Notes: generated from the letters alone by a model not told the origin. 32,788 bases of DNA from Chloroflexota bacterium (GCA_021779955.1 JAJXZS010000049.1:1-32788); one strand, 5' to 3'. Shown: positions 16,781-26,035, counted from the stretch's first letter. A program made the numbers and translations.

Positions 16781-17554
16781 CTACACTGTCTTTGCGTCCA
16801 CGAGTTTGGGACGCCAGATCAGGCTCAAGATGAAGAGAATTCCTACAACGCCGGCCGCCACCCAGGCCGAGATGTTCACGATCGGGTTGGCGGGGAACTT
16901 GAGCGCGATTCCGATGAAAGCCCAGACCAGCACTGCCAGGTAGGCAGCGTCTCTGCGGGTGACCGTCATGATTGCGGCGATGACCAGCGCAGCAGCGAGC
17001 ATGATCACCGCCCAAATCTGCGGGTCAAGCCCGAAGCCGTTCCAGTTGTAAAAATAAAGCACGTCCGAGATGTTGGCGATCGTTGCGACCGTGATCCAAC
17101 CCAGATAAACCGAGAATGGCAGGCGGATGAAGAGCTTTTCGCTCATCGTCGCCGGTTTCCGGGCGATTCCCAACTGCAGATAGATGGCGATCAGGCTGAC
17201 CAGGAGCAGACCCATGAAGACAAGCGTCAAGGGGAAGTGTAGATATTGCCACATGAAAATCCAGGCGCTGTTCGCCACAGCAGAAATGACGTACCACCAG
17301 CCGATCTTGCGCAAGATGGCATGCTCTCTCTGCGCAGGGAGCGCCTGGTATACCGTGTAGCCGATCAGAAGCAGATAGATCAGCCCCCAGATGGCGAAAA
17401 CGTAGCCAGAAGGGACAAAAAAGACCTTGAAGCGGTCTGAAACCTCAGCGGTGGTCACACCGTTGAGGGGCAGGGCATTTGCCAATCCATTGATGACGAG
17501 GGTGACAAGGGTGGCAAGGACCACAAAAATTTGCCGAACGATGTCTTTGGACAT
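16781..17554 (-). CDS. TspO/tryptophan-rich sensory-related membrane protein
   Basis: An integral membrane protein of 257 residues with about eight hydrophobic segments and many Trp residues (for example GYVFAIWGLIYLLLIGYTVY, IGWWYVISAVANSAWIFMWQ). This pattern fits the long form of the TspO/MBR-related family annotated as tryptophan-rich sensory protein, which is longer than classical five-helix TspO. Ligand and role are unknown; porphyrin or tetrapyrrole binding is known only for true TspO. I place the start at the ATG with GGAGAGGA upstream (17554). A further in-frame start at 17608 adds 18 polar residues without support. It is convergent with valS and monocistronic. Confidence 0.75.
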   Translation of the reverse strand: MSKDIVRQIFVVLATLVTLVINGLANALPLNGVTTAEVSDRFKVFFVPSGYVFAIWGLIYLLLIGYTVYQALPAQREHAILRKIGWWYVISAVANSAWIFMWQYLHFPLTLVFMGLLLVSLIAIYLQLGIARKPATMSEKLFIRLPFSVYLGWITVATIANISDVLYFYNWNGFGLDPQIWAVIMLAAALVIAAIMTVTRRDAAYLAVLVWAFIGIALKFPANPIVNISAWVAAGVVGILFILSLIWRPKLVDAKTV

Positions 17555-17886
17555 ACTATCCTCTCCTCTAAAGTGATAATTAGAGTATATGGGTAAGGGT
17601 AAGGACATTCAAGAAGGATTTTACCCGAAAGACGCAACTGAATCGTAAAATACTGTAGTGTTCAAATAACTTGAGCTTTCTTTTGATTGCTTTTGAGGCA
17701 GCATCGAATATCATATGTTTAGGCGGTAGCGATGCGGGGAAAAAGGATTCGCAAATCAGCTTAACGAATTCGATTCAAACATGCATCACGGAGCATCCAA
17801 GCCAATTCCTCGTTATGACCGCCGGTACCAGGAAGCCAATTCTTCATATCTTGCCGCAAACATCAAACGATCGATAGGGGACAACC

Positions 17887-18816
17887 ATGAGCATCAAAGT
17901 ATTGCAGGTAGATAACCTCACCAAAATCTATCCAAACGGGAAAAAAGCAAATGACGCAATAAACATCGGGGTGAAGGAACAGGAAATCGTCGGTATCATC
18001 GGTCCAAATGGGGCGGGGAAAACCACCCTGATCCGGCAGATACTTGGCTTGCTTAAGCCAACTGAGGGCAGCATTCGATTGCTTGGGAAAGATATCGCCC
18101 AAAATCCCAGCTTGGTTCATCAGATCATTGGCTACGTTCCCCAAGCACCCCTGTTCTATCCGGCGATCACGACCGAGGATTCGATCCGGTATGTCTTGCA
18201 ACTCGATGGCGCTTCCGGAACTGAACTGAAAGAAAGAACCGAGGCAACACTCGATCTTCTCGGCCTTGACCGCTTCGCCAAAATGCCAGGATACCAGCTT
18301 TCCGGCGGCATGCACAAAGCCGCTCTACTGGCAGTTGCCTGGGCAAAGCAATCGAGATTGCTCGTCCTGGATGAGCCAACAAACATGATCGATATTCTAC
18401 GAAAACAGAATTATTGGGAACTGATCAAACAGTATCCCAAAGATGGCAGAAGCGTGCTTCTGTCGAGCCACGATATGACAGAAGTGAAAAAGCTGTGCGA
18501 CAGGATTTATTTTCTCGTTGGGGGTAAGACAATCATTGAAGGGACAGCTGCGGAAATTCTGCAGATGTTGAAGATGCCAGTCGAAATCGAGTTCATTCCA
18601 CGCACAAGCCAGCAGCTGCAGGAAGGCACAGACGGAAGCGTGGCTTTGACCCAATCTAGCGGAATCTACAACGCCTCTTTCGAAGACCTTGAGATTGGTA
18701 TGAGGTATTTGACTGGACTGATGAAGTCTGGAGGCGTCGAGTATTTGAAGATGGAAGCGCCTTCATTCGAGAAGGTTGTCGTCGACATCGTGAAACGCGA
18801 AACGAGGCCAGAATGA
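17887..18816 (+). CDS. ABC transporter ATP-binding protein
   Basis: A 309-residue ATPase subunit of an ABC-2 type exporter. Walker A GPNGAGKTT lies near residues 39-47, the Q-loop in GYVPQAP, the signature as LSGGMHKAALLA (LSGGQ with Met for Gln), Walker B LLVLDEPTN, and the switch His in LLSSHDM. A C-terminal extension of about 90 residues is typical of CcmA/drug-exporter ATPases. TAGGGG precedes ATG. The stop overlaps the permease start (ATGA), so the two genes form one translationally coupled unit. Substrate is unknown; lipids, peptides or antibiotics are the usual cargo of such two-gene exporters. Confidence 0.93.
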   Translation: MSIKVLQVDNLTKIYPNGKKANDAINIGVKEQEIVGIIGPNGAGKTTLIRQILGLLKPTEGSIRLLGKDIAQNPSLVHQIIGYVPQAPLFYPAITTEDSIRYVLQLDGASGTELKERTEATLDLLGLDRFAKMPGYQLSGGMHKAALLAVAWAKQSRLLVLDEPTNMIDILRKQNYWELIKQYPKDGRSVLLSSHDMTEVKKLCDRIYFLVGGKTIIEGTAAEILQMLKMPVEIEFIPRTSQQLQEGTDGSVALTQSSGIYNASFEDLEIGMRYLTGLMKSGGVEYLKMEAPSFEKVVVDIVKRETRPE

Positions 18817-19562
18817 ACCTGGGAAGAGCCTGGTCGAGACTTCGGCTAAACGTACTCTTTGAATTGAAAGGAATGCGTCTGTATTGGATGCAGATAGTCA
18901 GTTCACTTTTTATCATGCCCCTGGCATTGCTGTTCATTCAGCTGATGGCATCAGGCTCAGATTCACAAAAATTAGGCTACGGCCTCTCAGGATTTATCGC
19001 TGCTTCAATGGTGGGTTCATTGATCGGCTGCCTATCTCTGAGAGTATGCAATATGATGCTCCCGGATGTACTTGAGCTTTACACGACGTTCTCCCTGGGC
19101 AAACTTGAAATGATCATCGGCATGAGCATCACTTATTGTCTCCTCTCATTGCCGCAGATCATTGTCGCAATTGCTGCTACCGCTCTGCTTGTGCCAATTC
19201 CAAACTTGGCATTGTATTTGCTGGCGATCCTCTTTGGAATGTTCACTTTAGCTGTTGTATCATCGGGGCTGGGGCTGATTGTGAAGAATTATTATCAGGC
19301 AATGGGCCTGTTTCCCTTATTGACCTTTGCTTTTGTGCTTCTTTCACCTGCATACGTTGAACAAAGCGGAAGCGAGTTCCTCAAGGTCATTTTTCTGGCC
19401 AACCCGCTTACTCATTTATTGAATCTGATCAGAAGCGGATTGGGATTTGCTACGCCGATTGAAGCGACCTGGTCATTGATCTACATGATTTGCTTAATCG
19501 TGGCAATTCTGTTCGTAGAGAGGCGAAAGCTGCGCGACTTCTATATCCTGGAGAAATACTAA
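18813..19562 (+). CDS. ABC-2 type transporter permease
   Basis: A 249-residue membrane subunit with about six hydrophobic segments (for example QIVSSLFIMPLALLFIQLMA, YCLLSLPQIIVAIAATALLV, and a last one in WSLIYMICLIVAILFV). The layout and the mid-protein PNLALYLLAILFGMFTLAVV match ABC-2 permeases. Its ATG overlaps the ATPase gene by four bases. It probably dimerises in the inner membrane with two copies of the ATPase. No further transporter gene follows. Confidence 0.88.
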   Translation: MNLGRAWSRLRLNVLFELKGMRLYWMQIVSSLFIMPLALLFIQLMASGSDSQKLGYGLSGFIAASMVGSLIGCLSLRVCNMMLPDVLELYTTFSLGKLEMIIGMSITYCLLSLPQIIVAIAATALLVPIPNLALYLLAILFGMFTLAVVSSGLGLIVKNYYQAMGLFPLLTFAFVLLSPAYVEQSGSEFLKVIFLANPLTHLLNLIRSGLGFATPIEATWSLIYMICLIVAILFVERRKLRDFYILEKY

Positions 19563-19817
19563 AATATAACGAGCCCAGATAAGTACCGGTTGCTCGATTT
19601 CCTGAACAAGCCCACGAGTTGTTTGAATTGCGGTGACCGGCCGAGAAATTTACAGTGTTGTTTGCGGCTACCGATCTTAGCGCATCCGGCAGTAGAAGGG
19701 TCGCCTAGATATGGGCGATCTTTCACATGAAGCATTGTCCATGCGAGTATCCCAATTGGAGACGCTGCTAAAGCCCTCGTGAGGCCTGCGATGCGTCTTG
19801 TCAGCAGATTTGGCGGG

Positions 19818-20207
19818 TTAGTTGTGCATGAAGATGCATTCGCCGCTGATCAGCTTGAGACCCAACTCTACAGCGAGCCTCTCTCCATCAGCTGAGTTTG
19901 CGCCCTGCTGCAGCCAAACGTATGCGATGCCCGCCGCAGCTGCGTCTCGGATCACCTGCAGCGTCGCCGAGGGAGGTACGACGAGCAAAACGCCATCGGG
20001 TATTTCCGGGAGCGCACCGACACCGGCATAACAGGGATCGCCTTCCAGCTTATCTGAATTGGGATTGACAGCAAACACGGTCTTCCCACGCTGCTTCAAC
20101 TCGTCATAGATGGCGTTCCCCATCTTCTCGGGATTTCGAGATACACCGACGACCGCGATCTTCCTGAGCGCGACGAATTCATCGATCAACCGGTTGCTGT
20201 TCTTCAT
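19818..20207 (-). CDS. CoA-binding domain protein (YccU-like)
   Basis: A 129-residue single Rossmann-fold domain of the CoA_binding_2 family. Visible blocks: KIAVVGVSRNPEKMGNAIYD near the N-terminus (nucleotide-loop region), VFAVNPNSDKLEGDPCYAGV, a DGVLLVVPPSATLQVI strand-turn-helix, and the end block VWLQQGANS with LISGECIFMHN. The family is known to bind CoA. The physiological role is unsettled and no catalytic residue is evident. It lies in the same direction as the glycosyltransferase upstream on the minus strand, 44 bases apart, so they may share a transcript. Confidence 0.88.
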   Translation of the reverse strand: MKNSNRLIDEFVALRKIAVVGVSRNPEKMGNAIYDELKQRGKTVFAVNPNSDKLEGDPCYAGVGALPEIPDGVLLVVPPSATLQVIRDAAAAGIAYVWLQQGANSADGERLAVELGLKLISGECIFMHN

Positions 20208-20251
20208 ATTTGCTCACTCACGGAAGCTCTCTTTCGATGCTCGTTTTTATC

Positions 20252-20935
20252 TTATGCTGCCTTGGTGCGCATTGCCTTACGGGCCTGTAAAACCATGCGT
20301 ATAAAATTGCAGGTATGGCGAATTGGACGGATGTGGCTCTTCTCGTTTGCATAGATCGTTTCGATGGGCACCCAACTGATGCTCATGCCCTGTTGCAAAC
20401 AGCGGACGATCATCTCCACTTCGTATTCGAAGCCGACTTCATCGCTATCCAGCATCGTCTGCATCAAGCGGTTCGAAATCAGCCTGTATCCCGATTGGTT
20501 ATCGCGCACCGGGCAGCCGACCGCCCATGAAAAGAGGATCGTGCCGATGGTATTCGAGCAGCGGCGAACGAGCGGCATTTTGTTGAACTGGCGATAGCCG
20601 ATCACCAGGTCGCTGTGCGTCTGCCCGAAAGCATCCGTAAACAAGGGGATTTCTTCGGGGGTGTGCTGTCCGTCGGCATCGAGGGTGATCACCGCGTCAT
20701 AATTTCGCTCAATGGCTGTCTGGAATCCGCGTTTTAGGGCTCTTCCCTTGCCCTGGTTGGGGAGCTGCCGAAACACATCCGCTCCGCATTCTGCGGCAAT
20801 GGCTGCAGTCCGGTCGTGCGAGCCATCATCGATCACCAGGACCGGCAGGAATTCTTTGGTCCGGTAGATGACATTGGCGATATGCACCGATTCATTGAAG
20901 GCGGGGATCAGAGCAAGTACGCGAGGCTTTTCCAA
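20252..20935 (-). CDS. Family 2 glycosyltransferase (polyprenyl-phosphate sugar synthase-like)
   Basis: A 227-residue GT-A glycosyltransferase. ALIPAFNESVHIANVI opens the nucleotide-binding domain, LVIDDGSHDRTAAIA gives the first acidic motif, and VITLDADGQHTPEEIP contains the metal-binding DxD (DAD). There is no C-terminal membrane anchor, like soluble dolichyl/undecaprenyl-phosphate mannosyl- or glucosyltransferases. The start is TTG at 20935, supported by AAGGA five bases upstream; no ATG fits. The likely role is supplying lipid-linked sugars for cell-surface glycans. The exact sugar cannot be read from sequence. Confidence 0.85.
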   Translation of the reverse strand: MEKPRVLALIPAFNESVHIANVIYRTKEFLPVLVIDDGSHDRTAAIAAECGADVFRQLPNQGKGRALKRGFQTAIERNYDAVITLDADGQHTPEEIPLFTDAFGQTHSDLVIGYRQFNKMPLVRRCSNTIGTILFSWAVGCPVRDNQSGYRLISNRLMQTMLDSDEVGFEYEVEMIVRCLQQGMSISWVPIETIYANEKSHIRPIRHTCNFIRMVLQARKAMRTKAA

Positions 20936-20995
20936 TCTTATCCTTATCTTTCACCAGCCGGCGCAGCCTAATTTCCGCATGAGCCGTGCACGAAA

Positions 20996-21020
20996 TGAGG
21001 TTGGTTTTTGGCCAACCTCA
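20996..21020 (-). terminator. Hairpin after the serine hydrolase gene
   Basis: TGAGGTTGG (20996-21004) pairs perfectly with CCAACCTCA (21012-21020) around a seven-base loop, eight bases past the stop of the minus-strand hydrolase. The tail on that strand is only TTTCG, so it is a weak or non-classical terminator. Confidence 0.5.
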
Positions 21021-21027
21021 CCGTATT

Positions 21028-22515
21028 TTATTGACTCGTCAGGTTGAAGTAGTTGTATACGGCGCTTGAGATATCCGCGATGACCTTGTTGGCATCGTCG
21101 AAAACCACCTGTACGTTGTTCTGCATGAACACCGTCAAAATGTAGTTGCCGCCCGGGGTATAGATGATGCCGGCATCGCCGATGGTATGCATCAGCCCGT
21201 CGGCGGGATCGACAGCCCAGCCGTGCTTGTGCCCGATTTGGGTGCCTTCAGGCAGCCCGGCTTCGAGCAATACGCCGATCTTGTTGCGGGTGAGGTAGGT
21301 GAGCATCGATCTGCATTCGTTCTGTGAAATCTCACCCGGGAAGACCGCAGCGAAACTTCCTCCACCCGTTGATGCGCACTGGTAGAGGTCGTTCAGGAGC
21401 ATTCCCATATCTGCGGGCGTCGTCTGGCTATACGGATCGGGCTGGGTATCGACGTCTGTGCGCGAATTGGCGGGGGTTTTGTATGCCTTCAACAACGGCG
21501 CGCCGTTGTAGAACATGCCAGCGAGGAAAGTGTTCTGCAGACCCAATTTTTGCATGTCTGCAGTCACGCCAAGCGGTCCAAGATTGGGATCGATCACAGC
21601 CTTCATCAATTCGTCCGGAGGCTCGTTTTGGGACCGCTCGATCATGCGCTCCATCAGATCTGTGATCTGGGCAGAAGCGGGCTCGCTCAGGCGGCTGTAA
21701 ATGCTCACCATGACCGGCACTTTCATGATGCTTTCGGCCGAAAAGGCGATATCCGGCTGCAAACTTTCGCCGTTTTGATAGGCAAACTGCATTTCCTGTT
21801 GGGTTTGAAGATCGCGAAGGTAGATCTCCGTAACACCTTCGAAACCGGAAAGATCGAGAATCTGCTTGAGCAAGATCTTGAGATTCTCCATCGATGGCTT
21901 TTCCGAGTTCACCTGGACATATGAGAGGTTTACCGTTCGGGCGGATGGGGATTTCAGCGCATTGGACACCAGGTCGACTGCGCTGGTCACGTCGAGCACT
22001 GAACCGGGAGTGCCCGGTTCGAAGTTTACGCTGCCGGGGATGGGCGCGTAAGGTTGGGGAGGTTGGTCGTATCTCGCGGCGATCTCATCCTGCAGGTAGG
22101 CACTGAGAACCTTCTCGTTGATATTCGCTTTGAGTGGGACGGAGGGCGTCTCGGGCAACTGGTTGAACAAAAAATCCCAGAAACCCGTCCAGAAGGGAAG
22201 AGAGATGCGCGCCTGGTCAGCAGCAGCCATCATCGATGCCAGATCGAGAGAAAAACCAAGAGTCGCCGGCTTCGCCAGGATGACCGCATCGCCATAGTGC
22301 ATTTCGATGGGGATGGAATAAGCCTGGGTGATACGCTCGGCAGCCTGTTCCTGATCCAACCCGGTGACAGGAACGCTGGCAATCATGGCTCCCGGCGCGA
22401 AAGAGGCGCGCAGGCGGCTGTAGACAATCAATTCGAATACGAGTATGAGCACTGCTGAGAAAATCAATGCCACAGAAACCCAGCGCAGCATTGAGAAGCT
22501 TCGTTTGCGATTCAT
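21028..22515 (-). CDS. Membrane-anchored serine hydrolase, class A beta-lactamase fold, with YoaR-like N-terminal domain
   Basis: A 495-residue envelope protein. One N-terminal membrane anchor (residues about 12-32) precedes a YoaR/PG_binding_4-like domain (VPVTGLDQEQAAERI onwards). The C-terminal half is a beta-lactamase2-type domain: S262-I-M-K265 (SxxK) in FSAESIMKVPVMVSI and K430-H-G432 in place of KTG. The same fold serves beta-lactamases and D-Ala-D-Ala peptidases. With a membrane anchor and a putative peptidoglycan-binding part, a cell-wall role is at least as likely as drug hydrolysis. AGGAG precedes ATG, and TGGTAAAAT on the minus strand (22544-22552) could be an extended -10. It is divergent from the next gene. 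Confidence 0.82.
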   Translation of the reverse strand: MNRKRSFSMLRWVSVALIFSAVLILVFELIVYSRLRASFAPGAMIASVPVTGLDQEQAAERITQAYSIPIEMHYGDAVILAKPATLGFSLDLASMMAAADQARISLPFWTGFWDFLFNQLPETPSVPLKANINEKVLSAYLQDEIAARYDQPPQPYAPIPGSVNFEPGTPGSVLDVTSAVDLVSNALKSPSARTVNLSYVQVNSEKPSMENLKILLKQILDLSGFEGVTEIYLRDLQTQQEMQFAYQNGESLQPDIAFSAESIMKVPVMVSIYSRLSEPASAQITDLMERMIERSQNEPPDELMKAVIDPNLGPLGVTADMQKLGLQNTFLAGMFYNGAPLLKAYKTPANSRTDVDTQPDPYSQTTPADMGMLLNDLYQCASTGGGSFAAVFPGEISQNECRSMLTYLTRNKIGVLLEAGLPEGTQIGHKHGWAVDPADGLMHTIGDAGIIYTPGGNYILTVFMQNNVQVVFDDANKVIADISSAVYNYFNLTSQ

Positions 22516-22615
22516 TTGATGCTCTCCTGTAAAGATAAAACAGATTTTACCAGATTCTGCAAGGGTTCCTGTGAGACGGAGATTGAGAATCTGTGGATAT
22601 TCTCAGGCGTTTGGA

Positions 22616-22621
22616 TATACT
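22616..22621 (+). promoter_or_regulatory. -10 box directly upstream of a start codon (possible leaderless mRNA)
   Basis: TATACT lies six bases before ATG at 22628, so transcription would begin at or next to the start codon. No Shine-Dalgarno precedes that ATG. The -35 is not obvious. Confidence 0.4.
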
Positions 22622-22627
22622 TATAGT

Positions 22628-24280
22628 ATGTCAGCCACCGAAGCCGCGAATCTTCAATTTCTGAAATCGCTTTTTCCATTCTACCTGCTCCAACCTGAAT
22701 CAACAGCAGAACTGGCAAAATCAGCAGAGAGGCTGGTCTATCCCAATGCCGAGACGATCTTCAATGCAGGCGAAGAGCTGAATTATCTCTACATTATCGT
22801 CTCCGGAACAGTGCGCATCCGGGGCAAGATCAAAAAGAGCACCAAAGATATTGCTTTTCTCAGACGCGGGGAACTCTTTGGTTTCGATGCCCTCGCGAAT
22901 GACCAGGTGTCGCACTTCCTGGCCATGTGTGACTCGCGCGTGGTGATCGTGCGCATACCTCGCGATACACTGAAGCATGTTGCTGCAAGCGATGTGAAGT
23001 TGAGGAACGCTCTGCGAATGCTTTCGCGTTCTTCGAATCTTGCCCGCAAATTGACAGTCAGCTGGCTGAGCCCGGAAGAGCCCATTTTACTGATCTCGCG
23101 GCGCGATGTTTATTTTCTGCTCACCCGCGTCGTCTTGTGGGGACTTGTAACGCTGACCGGTTTCGCCTTACTCTTGTATGCAGCCTTCACATCTACATCT
23201 TCCTCGAGCTTCCTCCTCTTCTTATCCATCCTCACGCTAGGCGTGGGCACGGCGATCTGCACCTGGGCAGGCCTCGAATGGACCAACGATTACATCATCA
23301 TCACGCAGAGGCGGGTGACCTCTCAGCGCCAGTTGGTCGGCTTTTACGAAGGACGACAGGAATCACCGATGGACGCAGTTCTCTCCATCGGCGTGGATAC
23401 TTCCGCCTGGGGCCGCGCCATCGGGTACGGCACCGTCACAGTTCGATCTTATACCGGTGATTTGCGCCTGGAGAAGGTTCCCGAGCCCGACCTGCTTGCA
23501 GCGTTACTCGAATCGACCAGGCAGCAGGCCGCTACCGCCCGCAAACGCGACGACCAGGAACGGATTCGTGAAATCCTGGCAGATCGATTACAGCACCCCG
23601 AAAAACCGCATATGCTGCCCCCTTCGGCCAACCGTCCTCAAGACGATCGAATGATCTACAATTCCGGTTCGCTTTCTGATTCTCTCGCCCATTTTTTCAA
23701 CCTGCGCGTGGTGAGCCAGGGGGGCGTTACCTATCATACGCACTGGATGCTCCTGGTCCGGCGCACCTTTCTTCCCGGAGCGCTCATGCTGCTGGTCGGA
23801 CTGGTAACAGCCTCACGGGCTTTTGGGCTCATCACAACTGTGAACGAGACTGTTCTCTACAGCATGGCGATACTGGGCGCTTTTGTGGGATGGTGGTGGT
23901 GGTACTACCAGTACCTCGATTGGAACAACGACATCTATATCATCACACCCGATCAGCTCGTGGATGTTTCTCGGAAGCCCCTTGGGCATGAGGAGCGACG
24001 GAGCGCGCCTTTGAAGAACATCCAGACCGTAGAGTACCGCCGGAATGGGCTGGTCGGTTTGATCTTTAATTTCGGCACAGTGCATATTCAAATTGGCAAC
24101 GAGGAATTGTCTTTCGACAATGTTTATAATCCTTCAGCCATCCAAAGGGAAATATATGCCTGTTTTGCAGCATATAACGAACGCCAGAAGATGACCGAGC
24201 AGCAGCGCATGGCCGACTGGATCGTGATGTACAACGAAATTCAGAATGGCCAGGGCCAGAATCGCCCCAAAAAGGAGTAA
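22628..24280 (+). CDS. Cyclic-nucleotide-binding plus bacterial PH-domain membrane protein
   Basis: A 550-residue protein of uncommon architecture. Residues about 10-130 form a cNMP-binding/Crp-like beta-barrel (LYIIVSGTVRIRG and FLRRGELFGFDALA are the typical blocks). Two membrane-segment pairs follow (near 165-215 and 380-430), each leading into a bPH_2-like domain. Matching cores are EWTNDYIIITQRRV and DWNNDIYIITPDQL, so the second half repeats the first. It probably sits in the membrane and responds to a cytoplasmic ligand; no effector domain is visible. I chose ATG at 22628. A GTG at 22571 in frame would add 19 residues, with AAGGG upstream, and remains possible. Confidence 0.78.
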   Translation: MSATEAANLQFLKSLFPFYLLQPESTAELAKSAERLVYPNAETIFNAGEELNYLYIIVSGTVRIRGKIKKSTKDIAFLRRGELFGFDALANDQVSHFLAMCDSRVVIVRIPRDTLKHVAASDVKLRNALRMLSRSSNLARKLTVSWLSPEEPILLISRRDVYFLLTRVVLWGLVTLTGFALLLYAAFTSTSSSSFLLFLSILTLGVGTAICTWAGLEWTNDYIIITQRRVTSQRQLVGFYEGRQESPMDAVLSIGVDTSAWGRAIGYGTVTVRSYTGDLRLEKVPEPDLLAALLESTRQQAATARKRDDQERIREILADRLQHPEKPHMLPPSANRPQDDRMIYNSGSLSDSLAHFFNLRVVSQGGVTYHTHWMLLVRRTFLPGALMLLVGLVTASRAFGLITTVNETVLYSMAILGAFVGWWWWYYQYLDWNNDIYIITPDQLVDVSRKPLGHEERRSAPLKNIQTVEYRRNGLVGLIFNFGTVHIQIGNEELSFDNVYNPSAIQREIYACFAAYNERQKMTEQQRMADWIVMYNEIQNGQGQNRPKKE

Positions 24281-24314
24281 AATAGGGGCTAATAACTTTA
24301 GAACAGGAAGTTGA

Positions 24315-24821
24315 ATGGCAAAACTAGAAATTGTCACAATCCCAGAACAGATCTTGCACCGAAAAGCACATAAAGTCACCGATTTCGGAAAAGAGTTTCA
24401 AACCCTGGTTACCGATATGATCGAAACGCTCCGCGAAGCCCCAGGTGTCGGGCTTGCAGCTCCGCAGGTCGGAATTCCTTCGCGCCTGATCGTCGTCGAG
24501 TACACCGTCGATGAGGAAAATGAAGACGCTCCAAAGAAGCTCTACGTCGTGGCCAATCCCGAAATCGTGGATGCTTCCGATGAGACGGTCAGCGGTGTTG
24601 AAGGTTGTTTGTCGATCATCGGCCTGGTAGGTGAAGTGGACCGGCACCAGAGTGTGGTCGTCAAAGGCCAGAATCGATTTGGGAAGCCGGTCAAAATCAA
24701 GGCTACCGGTTGGCTTGCCCGCATTTTCCAGCACGAGACCGATCACGTCGATGGCATTTTGTTTACCGATCGAACAGATAAAGTCTGGCAACCTCGCGAG
24801 GATGAAGTCTCCATAGACTGA
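24315..24821 (+). CDS. def: Peptide deformylase
   Basis: Removes the formyl group from nascent N-formyl-methionine. All three signature motifs are intact: GVGLAAPQ (residues 44-51), EGCLS (96-100, metal Cys98) and HETDH (140-144, the HExxH motif). At 168 residues it is normal length, and the 'EGCLS...Q-H-E-T/x-D-H' layout is that of a catalytic enzyme rather than a decayed paralogue. AGGA precedes ATG. recF begins three bases after its stop, so the two are co-transcribed. Confidence 0.96.
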   Translation: MAKLEIVTIPEQILHRKAHKVTDFGKEFQTLVTDMIETLREAPGVGLAAPQVGIPSRLIVVEYTVDEENEDAPKKLYVVANPEIVDASDETVSGVEGCLSIIGLVGEVDRHQSVVVKGQNRFGKPVKIKATGWLARIFQHETDHVDGILFTDRTDKVWQPREDEVSID

Positions 24822-24823
24822 GT

Positions 24824-26035
24824 ATGTATCTGACTCATCTTTCCCTGACGAACTTCCGACTCTTTTCCCGCCTGGACATGGATGTACCCCGGCGGATTCT
24901 TTTGCTTGTCGGAGAGAACGCACAGGGAAAGACCTCGATTCTCGAAGCCATTTATTACCTTGCCACGTTTACTTCGTTCCATGCCCAGGCTGACCGCCAG
25001 CTGATCAATTTTGTCGCAGCCGGCGATGGCTTGAGCATCGGACGGATCGTTGCAACCTTTCAGCGGGATGAGCGCAAGCGCAAGCTGGAAGTTCGCCTCA
25101 TCCAGGAGGCGACGGTCAATGGCAGCCCTCGATTCCGCAAAGAAGTCCTCCTCGACGGAGTCAAGGCCCCAGCCAGCCAGATCATTGGTCAGTTCAATGC
25201 GGTGCTCTTTTTGCCCCAAATGACGAGCATCATCGAGGGCGGGCCCGATGAACGCAGACGCTATATCAATCTGGCCATCGCGCAGACGGATCCGCTCTAC
25301 ATGCAGGCGCTGACCGAATACACCCAGGCGCTGTCTCAGCGGAATGCTCTGCTCAAACAGCTTTGCGAGCGCAGCGGCGATCCGTCGCAGCTCAGTTTTT
25401 GGGATAACCTCCTGGCTTCACGCGGGGCAGTACTCATGCATGCGCGCATCAAAGCCTTCGAGGAATTGGAATCCCTGGCCGTGCGAGTTCACGAAAAATT
25501 GAGCGGCGGAAAAGAAGTCCTGCGGATTCGCTACCAGCCTTCTTATGAACCCGTTTCCACCCCGGGCGGCCAATTTGCCCTTCCCATGGATACTGCTGTC
25601 TCGCGCGGCGGGTTCACTCAAACGCAGCTTCAGGACGGTTTGCTCGATAAGCTGAACAAGGTCCGCAGCGAAGAAATCGCCAGGGGAATGACCACCATCG
25701 GACCCCACCGCGATGAATTCCGCATCATCTGCAACGGGATCGACCTGGGGGATTACGGCTCGCGGGGCCAGGTGCGGACGGCAATCCTTTCGCTCAAGAT
25801 GGCCGAGGTGGATTGGATCAAGAGCAAGACCAACCAGTGGCCGGTGCTTCTTCTGGATGAAACCCTGGCCGAACTCGACCATGAACGCCGCAATTCGTTG
25901 ATGAACTATCTTGAGAATGCCGATCAGGTTCTGCTGACTACAACAGACTACAACCTATTCTCTGCCGAATTTGCAGCACATAGCGAAAAATGGCAGGTAT
26001 CGCAAGGCGTTGTCGAAAGGCTCTCATGCGATTGA
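24824..26035 (+). CDS. recF: DNA replication and repair protein RecF
   Basis: SMC-like ATPase that helps load RecA at gaps with RecO and RecR. The start MYLTHLSLTNFRLFSRLDMD is the classic RecF N-terminus. Walker A GENAQGKTS spans residues 30-38, the family block NAVLFLPQM follows near residue 125, GPHRDEF lies in the C-terminal half, and Walker B is LLLDETLAELD. At 403 residues it is slightly longer than the usual 360-380. The gene starts three bases after def. The common dnaA-dnaN-recF neighbours are absent here. Confidence 0.95.
   Translation: MYLTHLSLTNFRLFSRLDMDVPRRILLLVGENAQGKTSILEAIYYLATFTSFHAQADRQLINFVAAGDGLSIGRIVATFQRDERKRKLEVRLIQEATVNGSPRFRKEVLLDGVKAPASQIIGQFNAVLFLPQMTSIIEGGPDERRRYINLAIAQTDPLYMQALTEYTQALSQRNALLKQLCERSGDPSQLSFWDNLLASRGAVLMHARIKAFEELESLAVRVHEKLSGGKEVLRIRYQPSYEPVSTPGGQFALPMDTAVSRGGFTQTQLQDGLLDKLNKVRSEEIARGMTTIGPHRDEFRIICNGIDLGDYGSRGQVRTAILSLKMAEVDWIKSKTNQWPVLLLDETLAELDHERRNSLMNYLENADQVLLTTTDYNLFSAEFAAHSEKWQVSQGVVERLSCD

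Noticed and set aside
17671-17877. 68-codon frame before the ABC transporter
   Set aside because: No ribosome site and no recognisable domain; probably leader or promoter DNA of the exporter operon.
19696-19724. Intrinsic terminator after the ABC-2 permease
   Set aside because: TCGCC/GGCGA forms only a five-pair stem with a short T-run, too weak to claim.
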